The notes beneath the pieces were generated by a model, which worked only from the letters and a program-made list of their open reading frames with translations, had not been told where the DNA came from and did no database searches. From positions 1 to 64,000 of the forward strand of contig JANNXJ010000032.1 in NCBI GenBank assembly GCA_031409515.1: DNA of 64,000 bases. The letters run 5' to 3'. This DNA comes from SHZI01 sp031409515. GTDB taxonomy: Bacteria > Pseudomonadota > Gammaproteobacteria > Steroidobacterales > GCA-2729495. Shown piece by piece: positions 48,006-57,131 of the stretch. The position numbers were made by a program, and so were the translations under genes. Position 1 is the first letter of the stretch; each line of letters opens with the position of its first letter.

Positions 48006-50063
48006 ATGCGCAGCCTGTCCGCCCTGACGCTGCTGGCCACCCTGCTCGTGGCCTGCGGCGAGTCAACACAACCTGTGCCGCCCCAGGCGGCCGCGCTGGA
48101 GCCGGCCACTGGCGGCCTCGGCTTCGACCCGGCAGAACTCGACCAGGCCATCCGCCCGCAGGACGACTTCTGGCGGTACGTCAACGGTAAGTGGCTCGCC
48201 ACCACCGCCATTCCGGCGGACCGGTCCGGGTACGGCAGTTTTCAGATAGTGGACGAGATGACCGAGCGCCAGTTGCGGGCGCTGGTTGAGGAAGCCGCGC
48301 AGCAGCCCGGATCAACCGGCTCCGACGCGCAGAAGATCGGCGGGCTCTACTCGAGCTTCATGGACGAGGCGCGGGTCGAAGCACTGGGGGTGCAGCCACT
48401 GGATCCGGACCTTGCTGCGATCAACGCACTGCGTACGCATGATGACGTGATTGCCTACTTCGGTACGGCACTGGCGGCCGGCGTGCAGACGCCCGTGCAG
48501 TGGTATGTGGACGCCGACGCCACCGACCCCACGCGCAACCTGGCCTACTTCTGGCAGGACGGGCTTGGCCTGCCGGACCGGGACTACTACCTGGACGATC
48601 GCGCCGAGCTCAAGGTGGCGCGGGCCGCGTACGAGGCCCACATAGAAAAGATGTATGGCCTCGCGGGATGGAAGGATGGCGCAGGGGCGGCGCGCGCCAT
48701 TGTCGCCCTCGAGCGGCGCATCGCCGAACGTCACTGGTCCGCCGTGCAGAATCGCGACGACGAGAAGATCTACCGGAACCAGGTGGACCTCGCAGCGGCC
48801 GCCCAGCAGTTTCCGGAATTCGCCTGGCCGCAATTCCTGGCAGCGGCAGCCCTTGAACCGCCTGGCAAGTTCGTGGTGGCCCAGACCGACTACTTTGCTG
48901 CCCTGGGGGCCCTCGTGCGCTCAGTGCCCGTAGCCGACTGGCAGACCTGGCTGCGCTTCAAGACCCTGAAGCGCTACGCGCCGTTCCTCAGCGCCGGGCT
49001 CGTGCAGGAAGACTTCGCCTTTGAGGGCGGCGTACTCAAGGGCATCAAGGAAAACACGCCCCGCTGGAAGCGCGGGGTGAAGCTGGCCAGCCAATCGCTG
49101 GGGGATCTGGTCGGCAAGGCTTACGTTGCGCGCTACTTTCCGCCGTCCTCGAAAGCGCGCATGGACCGGATGATTGCCGACCTGAAGGCTGCCTATCACG
49201 AGTCCATCGATCAGCTCGCCTGGATGACGCCAGAGACCAAGAAGGCCGCCCAGGCGAAGCTCGCCAGGTTCCGCAGCAAGATTGGCTACCCGGACCGGTG
49301 GAAGGACTACTCCTCGGTCAGCATTGTTGCCAGCGACCTGGCAGGAAACCTCCGGCGCACCCAGGCCTTTGCCCACGCCTACAACGCCGCCCGGCTCAAC
49401 AAGCCGGTCGACCCGAACGAGTGGCTGATGACGCCGCAGACCGTGAACGCCTATTACCAGTCTACGGCGAATGAGATCGTCTTTCCGGCGGCCATCCTGC
49501 AGCCCCCGTTCTTCGACCCGGCCGCGGACGATGCGCACAACTATGGCAGCATTGGTGCGGTCATCGGCCACGAGTTCAGCCACGGCTTCGACGACCAGGG
49601 CCGCAAGTTCGACGGGGATGGTCGTCTCCGGGACTGGTGGACGCCGGCGGACGCTGCGCAGTACACGGAACGCACGCAACGGCTGGTGGCCCGCTACAAC
49701 GGCTTCCGCCCGCTGCCGAACTTCAGCGTGAACGGCCAGCTGACGCTGGGCGAGAACATCGCGGACCTGGCGGGCCTGACCATGACCCACCGTGCCTGGC
49801 AACGTTCACTCCAGGGCAAGGCAGCCCCCGTGATCGACGGCTTCACCGGCGAGCAACGGCTCTTCATTGGCTTTGCCTATGCCTTCCGGGGCATGGACCG
49901 CCCCCAGCGCCTGCAGGCGCAACTGCTCAGCGACCCGCATTCCCCCGACGAATACCGGGTGACGGGCGTGCTGCCGAATGTGCCTGCGTTCTACACCGCC
50001 TTCGGCGTCAGTCCGACCGACAAGATGTACCTGCCACCGGAGCAGCGCGTGGCAATCTGGTAA
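48006..50063 (+). CDS. M13 family zinc metalloprotease (PepO/neprilysin-like) lipoprotein
   Basis: A 685-residue oligopeptidase. The lipobox is LVACGES, with Cys at about residue 17. The M13 N-terminal domain starts QDDFWRYVNGKWL. The catalytic site is GHEFSHGFDDQGRKFD with HEFSH at 522-526, and the third zinc ligand is in GENIADLAGL. It digests peptides in the periplasm. The C-terminus EQRVAIW is complete, and the TAA stop ends one base before the 44-base arm of palindrome R4. Confidence 0.93.
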   Translation: MRSLSALTLLATLLVACGESTQPVPPQAAALEPATGGLGFDPAELDQAIRPQDDFWRYVNGKWLATTAIPADRSGYGSFQIVDEMTERQLRALVEEAAQQPGSTGSDAQKIGGLYSSFMDEARVEALGVQPLDPDLAAINALRTHDDVIAYFGTALAAGVQTPVQWYVDADATDPTRNLAYFWQDGLGLPDRDYYLDDRAELKVARAAYEAHIEKMYGLAGWKDGAGAARAIVALERRIAERHWSAVQNRDDEKIYRNQVDLAAAAQQFPEFAWPQFLAAAALEPPGKFVVAQTDYFAALGALVRSVPVADWQTWLRFKTLKRYAPFLSAGLVQEDFAFEGGVLKGIKENTPRWKRGVKLASQSLGDLVGKAYVARYFPPSSKARMDRMIADLKAAYHESIDQLAWMTPETKKAAQAKLARFRSKIGYPDRWKDYSSVSIVASDLAGNLRRTQAFAHAYNAARLNKPVDPNEWLMTPQTVNAYYQSTANEIVFPAAILQPPFFDPAADDAHNYGSIGAVIGHEFSHGFDDQGRKFDGDGRLRDWWTPADAAQYTERTQRLVARYNGFRPLPNFSVNGQLTLGENIADLAGLTMTHRAWQRSLQGKAAPVIDGFTGEQRLFIGFAYAFRGMDRPQRLQAQLLSDPHSPDEYRVTGVLPNVPAFYTAFGVSPTDKMYLPPEQRVAIW

Positions 50064-50064
50064 G

Positions 50065-50170
50065 AAGAATTGGGGACATGCCTAATTTCCGGCTGCCCTG
50101 ATTTCCCGGAGATCCATCAGTCACAGCGGGAAATCAGGGCAGCCGGAAATTAGGCATGTCCCCAATTCTT
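50065..50170. repeat. Palindromic element R4, perfect 44-base arms
   Basis: The left arm (50065-50108) starts AAGAATTGGGGACATGCC and continues through TAATTTCC and GGCTGCCCTGATTTCCCG. The right arm (50127-50170) is its exact complement. The loop is 18 bases. It lies between the convergent M13 and UbiD genes. The right arm carries the UbiD stop codon in the word TTAGGC, read on the minus strand as GCC-TAA. This is the longest and best preserved copy. Confidence 0.95.
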
Positions 50171-51667
50171 GAGGTACTCGTCCCACTTGCCGTCCACCAG
50201 CGGGAAGCTCTCCGGCGCGCCCTTCACCAGCAACTCCCGGTTCAGGGGCGCCCAGCTCTTGGGGCCACCCTCGGCCTCCAGCTGGCGGGTGGCGTCGATG
50301 ATCATCTTGCTCGATAGCGCCCAGTGGGGGCGGCTGGGGTCCGGCATCATCATCTGGGTCTGGGGAATCATCAGGCTGGCGGACGGCTGCCAGCGGGCGC
50401 CCAGCGCGTGGAGGATCTGGCTGGGCTCCAGGATGTTGATGTCCTTGTCCACCACGATCACCACCTTGTTCAGCCCGATGTTCGCCGCCAGGTACTGGCC
50501 TGCCGCCATGCCCTCGCCCGGCAGCTTCTTGTCGATGCTGATCACGATCACGCCGTTCGCGCCCCGGGGCGAGTAGAGCCCCGTGAGGTTCGGGATGAGC
50601 TTGCGGTACATGAAGAAGTTGGCCGCAATCTGCGGTGAGCGGGGCATGTCGCAGGTGAGCCCGGTGAAGGAGTTCAGGATCCAGGGCTTCTCCCGGTGGG
50701 TGATGCACTGGATGTTCATGTAGAAATTGTTGGGCTTCATCGGGCCGAGATACCCGTACATCTCGCCGTAGGGGCCCTCGTCCAGGCCTTCATCCAGCGG
50801 CACCTCGCCCTCGATGATCATCTCCGCGTGGGCCGGCACGCGAATGTCGCTGGTCTCGCATTTCACCACCTCGAGAGCCTTGCCCCGCAGGCCGCCGGCA
50901 AACTCGAGCTCGTCCTCCTGGTAGCCCGCCATCTTGGTGCTGCTGGCGCAGAAGGTGAACGGGTCGGCCCCCACGGCGATGGCCACCTTCGCCACCTTGT
51001 CGCCCCGCTTGCGCATGGAGGTCAAGATGCGCCAGCCGTGCTGGGTGGGCTCCGGGTTGATGCTGATCCGCTTGCCGTCGCGAACCTGGCAGCGGTAGGT
51101 GCCGGTGTTCTTGCCAAACTCCGGGTCATCCATGATGACGGAGGTGATATTGATGTAGCGGCCCGCATCGGCGGGATTGTTCCTGAGCCAGGCAAACTTC
51201 TCGATGTCTACGGCGTCGCCCTTCAGGATGACCTGCTTGCACGGCGCGCTGCGGGGGTTGCTGAGTTCCACCGGGGGAATCCGCTGCCAGCTGCCGCCCA
51301 CGTCCAGCCGCTTCTCCATCTCCTTCATCACCGCGTGGTACATCTGCTGGTAGTCGCTGGTGATCTCCGGCACGCCGAAGAGCACCGCCTCGTCGGGCCA
51401 GCGACCGTAGGGGTTGGCCAGCAGCGGCCCTTCCATCCACTTCCCGTTGATCCGGATGCGGTCCACCATGAAGGCGGGGGCATTCTCGATGCCGAACTTG
51501 TCGATCAAACGGTAGGCGAAGGCCGTGACCTCGTACTGGTCCTGGTCCATGGCCTCCACATGCAGCACCCGGCCCCGGGCCTCAAGAGCGCGGACGTAGT
51601 CGCGGATGGAGTCGAAGGTGGCGGGGCCGGAGGGCGTGACGACAGGACGGGGGACAGCAGCGTGCAT
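50150..51667 (-). CDS. UbiD family prenylated-FMN decarboxylase
   Basis: A 505-residue UbiD-type enzyme that decarboxylates aromatic or unsaturated acids with prenylated FMN. The catalytic glutamate pair sits in EGPYGE (297-302). NITSVIMDDPEFGKNTGTYRCQ and the C-terminal helices match the family. The cofactor-making UbiX partner is not nearby. The ATG at 51667 has GGAAG eight bases upstream; the frame extends 10 residues further. The last residues (NWGHA) and the TAA stop come from palindrome R4, so the native end has been altered. It may act on phenolic acids released by the tannase-like esterase. Confidence 0.9.
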   Translation of the reverse strand: MHAAVPRPVVTPSGPATFDSIRDYVRALEARGRVLHVEAMDQDQYEVTAFAYRLIDKFGIENAPAFMVDRIRINGKWMEGPLLANPYGRWPDEAVLFGVPEITSDYQQMYHAVMKEMEKRLDVGGSWQRIPPVELSNPRSAPCKQVILKGDAVDIEKFAWLRNNPADAGRYINITSVIMDDPEFGKNTGTYRCQVRDGKRISINPEPTQHGWRILTSMRKRGDKVAKVAIAVGADPFTFCASSTKMAGYQEDELEFAGGLRGKALEVVKCETSDIRVPAHAEMIIEGEVPLDEGLDEGPYGEMYGYLGPMKPNNFYMNIQCITHREKPWILNSFTGLTCDMPRSPQIAANFFMYRKLIPNLTGLYSPRGANGVIVISIDKKLPGEGMAAGQYLAANIGLNKVVIVVDKDINILEPSQILHALGARWQPSASLMIPQTQMMMPDPSRPHWALSSKMIIDATRQLEAEGGPKSWAPLNRELLVKGAPESFPLVDGKWDEYLKNWGHA

Positions 51668-51750
51668 GGCGCTTCCTTCTGGGCTGGGTGACCCCACCTT
51701 ATTCCGGACCGGCCCGGACGGACAGGGGTACGGGGACCGCGCTCCGGTTG

Positions 51751-52683
51751 TCAGCCTGCGCTGACTGCCAGCTCCGCCTCAGCCTGACGCACCTCGGCCA
51801 TGAAGGCGAGCGCGGCGGGGGACAGGGTCCGGCCCTTCAGGTGCACGAAGCCATAGTTGGTGGTGAGCCAGGCCGGATGGCAGTCGACCATGGCCAGCGT
51901 GCCAGCGGCAGCCTCACTGGCTATCGACTGCACGGGCAACAGCGCGACAGCGTCGCAGACCGGCACGATGCGCTTCGCGAGGGCGATAGACTCGATATGC
52001 AGTGGCGGGATCAGATCACCGCTGAGCGGATCATTCTTGAGCGTGGGTGTCGGCGGACCGGCGCTCTCCCCGAAGCGCCGGGGCAGGCGGGCACCGACCA
52101 GCGGGAAGGCAAGGATGCGCGTGATGGAGGGGCTTCGCTCCCCGAGCAACGGGTGGCCGGGCCGGCAGACAAACGCGACCGGATGGCGCGGCAAGGGCTC
52201 GAGCGCCATGCGGGACTCGTTCTGGAAAGGACTGAGCTCGACGACGGCCACGTCCACCTCGTCAGCGGTCACCAGGGCAATGACTTCCCGCCACTGGACG
52301 GCCTGCAGGGAGACCCGGATCCCCGGATACCGCGCCGACAAATGGCCGACGGCCGTACCCACGGAGAGTTCCGCGGGGTACAGGCCGGCGCCGATGCGCA
52401 GTTCCCCAGACTCCAGCCCCCGAAGGGACTCGATCTCCTTGCTGAGGGCGCCCAGCTCACCGATCAGGCTGCGGCCACGCTCCACGAGCAGGGCGCCAAA
52501 GGGAGTCGGCAGGACGGCTGTCCGGCTCCGGTCAAAGAGCCGCACGCCAAGGGTCGACTCCAGGGCTGTGATGCTGCGAGAGAGGGCCGGCTGACTGACC
52601 TGGAGCGCCAGGGCTGCCCGGCGGTAACTGCCCAGATCCGCCAGAGTGACGACCTGGCGCAGGGCAGAGAGATCCAGCTTCAT
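51751..52683 (-). CDS. LysR family transcriptional regulator
   Basis: A 310-residue LysR-type regulator. The N-terminal winged helix (LRQVVTLADLGSYRRAALAL through SRSITALESTLGVRLFDR) binds DNA. The C-terminal substrate-binding domain (ELRIGAGLYPAELSVGTAVG onward) senses an unknown ligand. It is divergent from the arylsulfatase gene; the 102-base gap has dyads fit for LysR binding, so it probably controls that gene and itself. Confidence 0.92.
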   Translation of the reverse strand: MKLDLSALRQVVTLADLGSYRRAALALQVSQPALSRSITALESTLGVRLFDRSRTAVLPTPFGALLVERGRSLIGELGALSKEIESLRGLESGELRIGAGLYPAELSVGTAVGHLSARYPGIRVSLQAVQWREVIALVTADEVDVAVVELSPFQNESRMALEPLPRHPVAFVCRPGHPLLGERSPSITRILAFPLVGARLPRRFGESAGPPTPTLKNDPLSGDLIPPLHIESIALAKRIVPVCDAVALLPVQSIASEAAAGTLAMVDCHPAWLTTNYGFVHLKGRTLSPAALAFMAEVRQAEAELAVSAG

Positions 52684-52733
52684 ACCAAAAGAGTATCAAT
52701 TGCCTCTTTAAATTACATCGACATCATACGTCG
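52682..52733. promoter_or_regulatory. LysR-type binding dyads between regulator and arylsulfatase
   Basis: Two 15-base dyads occur: ATAC-N7-GTAT at 52682-52696, overlapping the lysR start, and CGAC-N7-GTCG at 52719-52733. The geometry equals the T-N11-A boxes of LysR proteins. Their placement between divergent genes supports activation of the sulfatase and autoregulation, but the ligand is unknown. Confidence 0.55.
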
Positions 52734-52785
52734 GCTTATGCAAAATGCTTCTTCCTGATCCGTACCCAACCCGAAGGTAAGCGCC

Positions 52786-54336
52786 ATGCAACAGCAACGT
52801 CCCGCGCAACTCTTGTCCCTCCTGGCGGGAGGACTACTCTGGCTGATGACGACCCTGCCCGCTCTCGCCCAGCAGAAACCCAACATCCTCATCATCTGGG
52901 GCGACGACATCGGCGGCTTCAATATCAGCGCCTACAACCAGGGCGTGATGGGCTACAAGACCCCCAATATCGACAGCATCGCCAAAGAAGGCGCGCTGTT
53001 TACCGACTGGTACGGTCAGCAAAGCTGTACCGCCGGTCGCGCCGCCTTTATCACGGGGCAGTCCCCGATCCGCACCGGCCTCACCAAGGTGGGCCTGCCG
53101 GGCGCGCCGGAGGGCATGAAGAAGGAGGACCCGACGATTGCCACGCTGCTCAAGGCCCAGGGCTATGTCACGGGCCAGTTCGGCAAGAACCACCTGGGCG
53201 ATCGCGACGAGATGCTGCCCACTGCCCACGGGTTCGATGAATTCTTCGGCAACCTCTATCACCTGAACGCCGAGGAAGAGCCTGAGAATCCCGATTACCC
53301 GAAGAGTCCGGAGTTCAAGAAGAAGTTCGGTCCCCGCGGCGTGATTCACAGCTTCGCCGATGGCCGGATCACGGACACGGGGCCGCTGACCCGGAAGCGC
53401 ATGGAAACCATCGACGGCGAAGTCACCGTCAAGGCGCTGGATTTCATGCAGCGGGCGAAGAATGACGGCAAGCCCTTCTTCATCTGGTGGAACTCCACCC
53501 GCATGCACGTCTTCACGCACCTCAAGGCGGAGTCCGAAGGCAAGACCGGTCTTGGCATCTATGCCGACGGCATGGCCGAGCACGATGGGCACGTGGGTGA
53601 GGTGCTGGCCAAGTTGAAGGAACTGGGTCTCGACGAGAACACGATCGTCATGTACTCCACCGATAACGGCGCGGAGACCTTCACCTGGCCGGACGGCGGC
53701 ACGACGATGTTCCGCGGCGAGAAGAACACCCAGTGGGAGGGCGGCTACCGCGTACCGACCATGATCCGCTGGCCCGGGGTGATCAAGCCCGGCACCATCA
53801 TCAACGACATTGCCGCCCACGAGGACATGCTGCCCACGCTGCTCGCGGCAGCCGGTGACGGGACCGTCAAGGAAAACCTGCTCAAGGGCCGCAAGCTTGG
53901 GAAACTCAACTACAAGGTGCACCTGGACGGCTACGACCTGGGTCCCGCGCTGCGGGGCCAGGCTGCCTGGCCCCGCCACGAGTTCATCTACTGGACGGAC
54001 GACGGCAGCGTCGCCGCGCTCCGCTACGACAACTGGAAGATCACGTTCCTCGAGCAGGAGGCTGAGGGCCTGAAGGTCTGGCAGAACCCCTTCACCGTCC
54101 TGCGTGCGCCAAAGATCACCAACCTGCGCATGGATCCCTTCGAGCGTGCCGAGCAGGAGCACGCCATGGGCTATCAGCGCTGGTACATGGACCGCATGTT
54201 CCTGATCGCACCGGCCGGCGCCTACGTGGGCCAGTGGCTGCAAAGCTTCAAGGAATTCCCGCCCCGCCAGAAGCCCGGCAGTTTCAATCTGGACCGGGTG
54301 ATGGAAGCGGTGATGAGCAACGCGGGCAAGCAGTAA
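52786..54336 (+). CDS. Secreted arylsulfatase (formylglycine sulfatase)
   Basis: A 516-residue sulfatase with a signal peptide (residues 1-29, ending PALAQ). The core motif CTAGR (C81-R85) is where Cys is converted to formylglycine. The metal residues D40 and D41 in IIWGDDIG and TDNGAET complete the site. It releases sulfate from aryl or other sulfate esters in the periplasm. The maturation enzyme is not in the window. The LysR gene is divergent. C-terminal GAYVGQWLQSFKEFPPRQKPGSF matches close arylsulfatase homologues. Confidence 0.93.
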   Translation: MQQQRPAQLLSLLAGGLLWLMTTLPALAQQKPNILIIWGDDIGGFNISAYNQGVMGYKTPNIDSIAKEGALFTDWYGQQSCTAGRAAFITGQSPIRTGLTKVGLPGAPEGMKKEDPTIATLLKAQGYVTGQFGKNHLGDRDEMLPTAHGFDEFFGNLYHLNAEEEPENPDYPKSPEFKKKFGPRGVIHSFADGRITDTGPLTRKRMETIDGEVTVKALDFMQRAKNDGKPFFIWWNSTRMHVFTHLKAESEGKTGLGIYADGMAEHDGHVGEVLAKLKELGLDENTIVMYSTDNGAETFTWPDGGTTMFRGEKNTQWEGGYRVPTMIRWPGVIKPGTIINDIAAHEDMLPTLLAAAGDGTVKENLLKGRKLGKLNYKVHLDGYDLGPALRGQAAWPRHEFIYWTDDGSVAALRYDNWKITFLEQEAEGLKVWQNPFTVLRAPKITNLRMDPFERAEQEHAMGYQRWYMDRMFLIAPAGAYVGQWLQSFKEFPPRQKPGSFNLDRVMEAVMSNAGKQ

Positions 54337-54600
54337 GGGCTGATTCATCTGCTGAGTCGCTAGTCGTTACGCGCGGGCGGTGGCTGCAATCCGGGAGGGC
54401 CGGCGGTAATCTGTGACCGCTGGCCCTTTCACTTTCTGACACGGGAATCCCGCTCCATGACCTCCACTTCGACCCGCTGGGCCAGCGTGTTTCCGCCGGC
54501 AGCGCGCTAGGGCCGCCGTTCCGCCAGCAGGGTTCCGCCAGCAGGATAGGGCCGAACCGGCGCTGCACAGAGGCCGCCGGGTCCACTACACTCCTCTCCC
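54337..54600. other. Intergenic region before an alpha/beta hydrolase, no gene
   Basis: About 264 bases between the sulfatase and the next rightward gene. It contains a direct repeat-like stretch (TTCCGCCAGCAGG twice near 54520-54545) and no convincing ORF. It presumably holds the promoter of the hydrolase gene, but no consensus boxes stand out. Confidence 0.5.
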
Positions 54601-55551
54601 ATGAAATGGTTAAAGCGCCTCGGTCTTGGCTTCCTCGGCCTGCTCGCCACCCTCTGGGTGGGCCTGGTCATCTACGCCTACTGGCCAACCGGAATCGAGG
54701 AAGTCCCCGCCGTGAACCTGGCCGGGCCGGCGGACCGGTTCGTCAACGTCGATGGCGTGAACATCCGCTACCAGACCTGGGGCACTCCGGCTGCGGACAA
54801 GCCCACGGCCCTGCTGCTCCATGGCTTTGGCAATTCTCTCCAGAGCTTCCGCCTGCTGGCGCCCCTGCTGGCTGACCGCTACTACGTGGTGGCCATCGAC
54901 ATGCCGGGCTTTGGCCTGTCGGATAAACCAGCGCCCTTCGACTACAAGAACGCGCATCAGGCTGAAATGATCTCAGCTCTCATCAAGACCCTCGACCTGA
55001 AGAGTGTCGTCGTGGGGGGCCACTCCCTCGGCGGGGCCATCGCGGCGCGGGTCGCGCTGGAATCCCCGCAGGTCATCGGCCTCGTCGTCATGAACCCGGG
55101 CATCATCAACAGCGGCGTCCCAGCGATCGCCAAGTACCTGGTGTTCCCCTTCCCCCGCATCCAGGCCAAGCTTTTCGGTGACGCGGAATTCCGCAGCGGA
55201 TTCCTGCGCAACTCCTTCATCAATCCGGCCATCGTCACCGACGACGTGGTCCGGGATCTCGGCCGCACATCCCAGACCGAGGGTTACATGAGCGGCATGA
55301 CCAGCATGATGGGCCAGTACAGCGAGCCGGATGAATTGGCCATGCTGCCCCGACTCACCGTCCCCTCCCTGATCGTCTGGGGCCAGCTCGATCGCAACAA
55401 GACCATGGCCGAGCTCGAGGAACTGAAGGCTAATCTGCCCCGGAGCACCGCCGTGCTCGTCCCGACGTCCGGGCACTACGTGCAGGAAGAAGCGCCGGCT
55501 GAAACCGCTGCAGCCATGAATGCCTTCGCGGACCGCGTGATGCCACTGTAG
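54601..55551 (+). CDS. Membrane-anchored alpha/beta hydrolase
   Basis: A 316-residue hydrolase. It has an N-terminal helix (LGLGFLGLLATLWVGLVIYAY), then LLLHGFGNSLQSFRLLAPLL, the nucleophile elbow VGGHSLGGAIAARVA, the Asp in VWGQLDRNK and the His in TSGHYVQEE. It belongs to the general esterase/epoxide hydrolase-like fold; the substrate is unknown. The TAG stop is inside a GTAGGAGC REP-type palindrome. purT follows 30 bases later. Confidence 0.88.
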   Translation: MKWLKRLGLGFLGLLATLWVGLVIYAYWPTGIEEVPAVNLAGPADRFVNVDGVNIRYQTWGTPAADKPTALLLHGFGNSLQSFRLLAPLLADRYYVVAIDMPGFGLSDKPAPFDYKNAHQAEMISALIKTLDLKSVVVGGHSLGGAIAARVALESPQVIGLVVMNPGIINSGVPAIAKYLVFPFPRIQAKLFGDAEFRSGFLRNSFINPAIVTDDVVRDLGRTSQTEGYMSGMTSMMGQYSEPDELAMLPRLTVPSLIVWGQLDRNKTMAELEELKANLPRSTAVLVPTSGHYVQEEAPAETAAAMNAFADRVMPL

Positions 55552-55571
55552 GAGCGCCTTTAGGCGCGATA
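55548..55571 (+). repeat. REP-type palindrome with GTAGGAGC head
   Basis: GTAGGAGCGCC-TTTA-GGCGCGATA, in which GCGCC and GGCGC pair around TTTA. This is a complete short REP in the Pseudomonas/Xanthomonas style, with the GTAG head. The TAG of the head is the stop codon of the preceding hydrolase gene. It lies just before purT. Confidence 0.75.
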
Positions 55572-55581
55572 CCGCAAAACC

Positions 55582-56763
55582 ATGACCACCATCGGCACTC
55601 CCCTCTCCCCCGGCGCCACCCGTCTGCTCCTCCTGGGCTCCGGCGAACTGGGCAAGGAAGTGGCCATCGAGGCGCAGCGCCTGGGCCTCGAGGTGATTGC
55701 CGTCGACCGCTACACCAACGCGCCGGCCATGCAGGTCGCCCACCGCTCCCACGTCATCAGCATGCTTGACGCGGCAGCCCTGCGCGGCGTGATCGCGCAG
55801 GAGCGACCCCACTTCATCGTGCCGGAGATCGAGGCCATCGCCACGGCTGAGCTGATCGCCCTCGAGGCCGGGGGTTACACCGTGATTCCCACGGCCCGGG
55901 CCGCGCAGCTGACGATGGATCGCGAGGGCATCCGCCGCCTGGCCGCGGAGACGCTTGGGCTGGCGACCTCCCCCTTCCGCTTTGCCGGGACGCTGGAGGA
56001 ATACCGGACCGCCGTTGCCACCATCGGCATGCCCTGCATCGTGAAGCCGGTGATGTCCAGCTCGGGCAAGGGCCAGAGCACGGTACGCACCGCGGCCGAT
56101 ATCCAGAAGGCCTGGGACTACGCGCAGGGCGGCGGGCGCGCTGGCGCCGGCCGCGTGATCGTGGAGGGCTTCATCGACTTCGACTACGAGATTACCCAGC
56201 TCACCATCCGCCATGCCGGTGGCACGGCGTTCTGCGAACCCATCGGGCACCTGCAGATCGACGGCGACTACCGGGAGTCCTGGCAACCCCACCCCATGAG
56301 TCCGAAGGCCCTGGCCCAGAGCCGGCGCATCGCCGCCGCGGTGACGGGCGAACTGGGTGGGCGGGGAATCTTCGGCGTGGAACTCTTCGTGAAGGGCAAC
56401 CAGGTCTGGTTCAGCGAGGTGTCACCCCGGCCCCACGACACGGGCCTCGTCACGCTGATCTCCCAGGATCTCTCCCAGTTCGCCCTGCACGTCCGGGCCA
56501 TACTCGGCCTGCCGATCCCCAACATCGCCCAGCACGGTCCTTCGGCATCCTGCGCCCTGCTGATCCAGGGCGACTCGGCTGACCTCACGTTCCAAAATGT
56601 GGAAGCGGCGCTCAAGGAACCAGACACAGCACTACGCCTGTTCGGCAAACCGGAAGTGCGGGGAAAGCGGCGCATGGGTGTGTCCCTTGCCCGGGCCGCG
56701 ACACTGGATGAAGCCCGGGCGAAGGCACGACGGGCGGCAGCGGCAATCACGACCACGGCGTAG
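55582..56763 (+). CDS. purT: Formate-dependent phosphoribosylglycinamide formyltransferase
   Basis: A 393-residue ATP-grasp enzyme that formylates GAR in purine synthesis from formate and ATP. The N-terminal LLLLGSGELGKEVAIEAQRLG, ATP-grasp motif PVMSSSGKGQSTV, FVKGNQVWFSEVSPRPHDTG and the end GKPEVRGKRRMGVSLA are typical. Length is that of E. coli PurT. It lies downstream of the hydrolase and a REP element. Confidence 0.96.
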   Translation: MTTIGTPLSPGATRLLLLGSGELGKEVAIEAQRLGLEVIAVDRYTNAPAMQVAHRSHVISMLDAAALRGVIAQERPHFIVPEIEAIATAELIALEAGGYTVIPTARAAQLTMDREGIRRLAAETLGLATSPFRFAGTLEEYRTAVATIGMPCIVKPVMSSSGKGQSTVRTAADIQKAWDYAQGGGRAGAGRVIVEGFIDFDYEITQLTIRHAGGTAFCEPIGHLQIDGDYRESWQPHPMSPKALAQSRRIAAAVTGELGGRGIFGVELFVKGNQVWFSEVSPRPHDTGLVTLISQDLSQFALHVRAILGLPIPNIAQHGPSASCALLIQGDSADLTFQNVEAALKEPDTALRLFGKPEVRGKRRMGVSLARAATLDEARAKARRAAAAITTTA

Positions 56764-57017
56764 CGACGACCGGCGCGGATAACAGGCCATTCAAGGGCGG
56801 TCCGGGTGGCTCGTGTCGCCAGCGGATGATCCCTCGCCCGTCTTGCACTATCTGCGGGGCATCAGCTGCGGGCGAGGAGGTTGCGCGGTCCGAAGTTGGC
56901 AATCTGGGCCTCCAAGACAGCCACTCTTGAGCCAAGGGTTGGCAACTCCTTGCGGATCATCCTTGTCCGTCTATCCAAATGCTAGCCCGGACACGTCCTA
57001 GGTGCCGTGGGCAGTCC
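56764..57017. other. Intergenic region between purT and the tRNA-like gene
   Basis: About 250 bases without a supported gene. A 9-base inverted repeat, CCTCGCCCG and CGGGCGAGG (56832-56877), spans 46 bases. The word GTTGGCAA occurs twice (near 56897 and 56938). This is the left side of the accessory patch around the TIR gene. Confidence 0.5.
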
Positions 57018-57123
57018 AGCGGTGGAAGGATTTGAACCTTCGACCTCCCCGCCGATACCATGGAAGTACCAAGTCCCATCGTATCTTGAAGCTAAGGGTG
57101 CTCTGTCCTCTGAGCTACACCGC
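57018..57123 (-). tRNA. tRNA-like gene with expanded anticodon region
   Basis: The minus strand shows acceptor GCGGTG with CACCGC, D-arm GCTC-AGAGGACA-GAGC, variable-loop-like AGGTC, and T-arm GAAGG-TTCAAAT-CCTTC. No CCA is encoded. The region between D-arm and variable loop is 52 bases (CCCTT to CGGGG) instead of 17, about 35 extra. It contains its own stem, GATAC and ATGG pairing with CCAT and GTATC. CCCT can pair with GGGG at the ends, so the extra bases sit in the anticodon loop like an intron. An anticodon cannot be assigned. It may be a decayed tRNA, an insertion-bearing tRNA, or a tRNA-like RNA. It begins eight bases after the TIR gene ends, on the same strand. Confidence 0.6.
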
Positions 57124-57131
57124 ATTGAACC

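Noticed and set aside
57018..57123. Ordinary selenocysteine tRNA (a TTCAA stretch resembles the UCA anticodon loop)
   Set aside because: The bases around it do not form the required anticodon stem, the acceptor is too short, and the long stem is in the wrong place.
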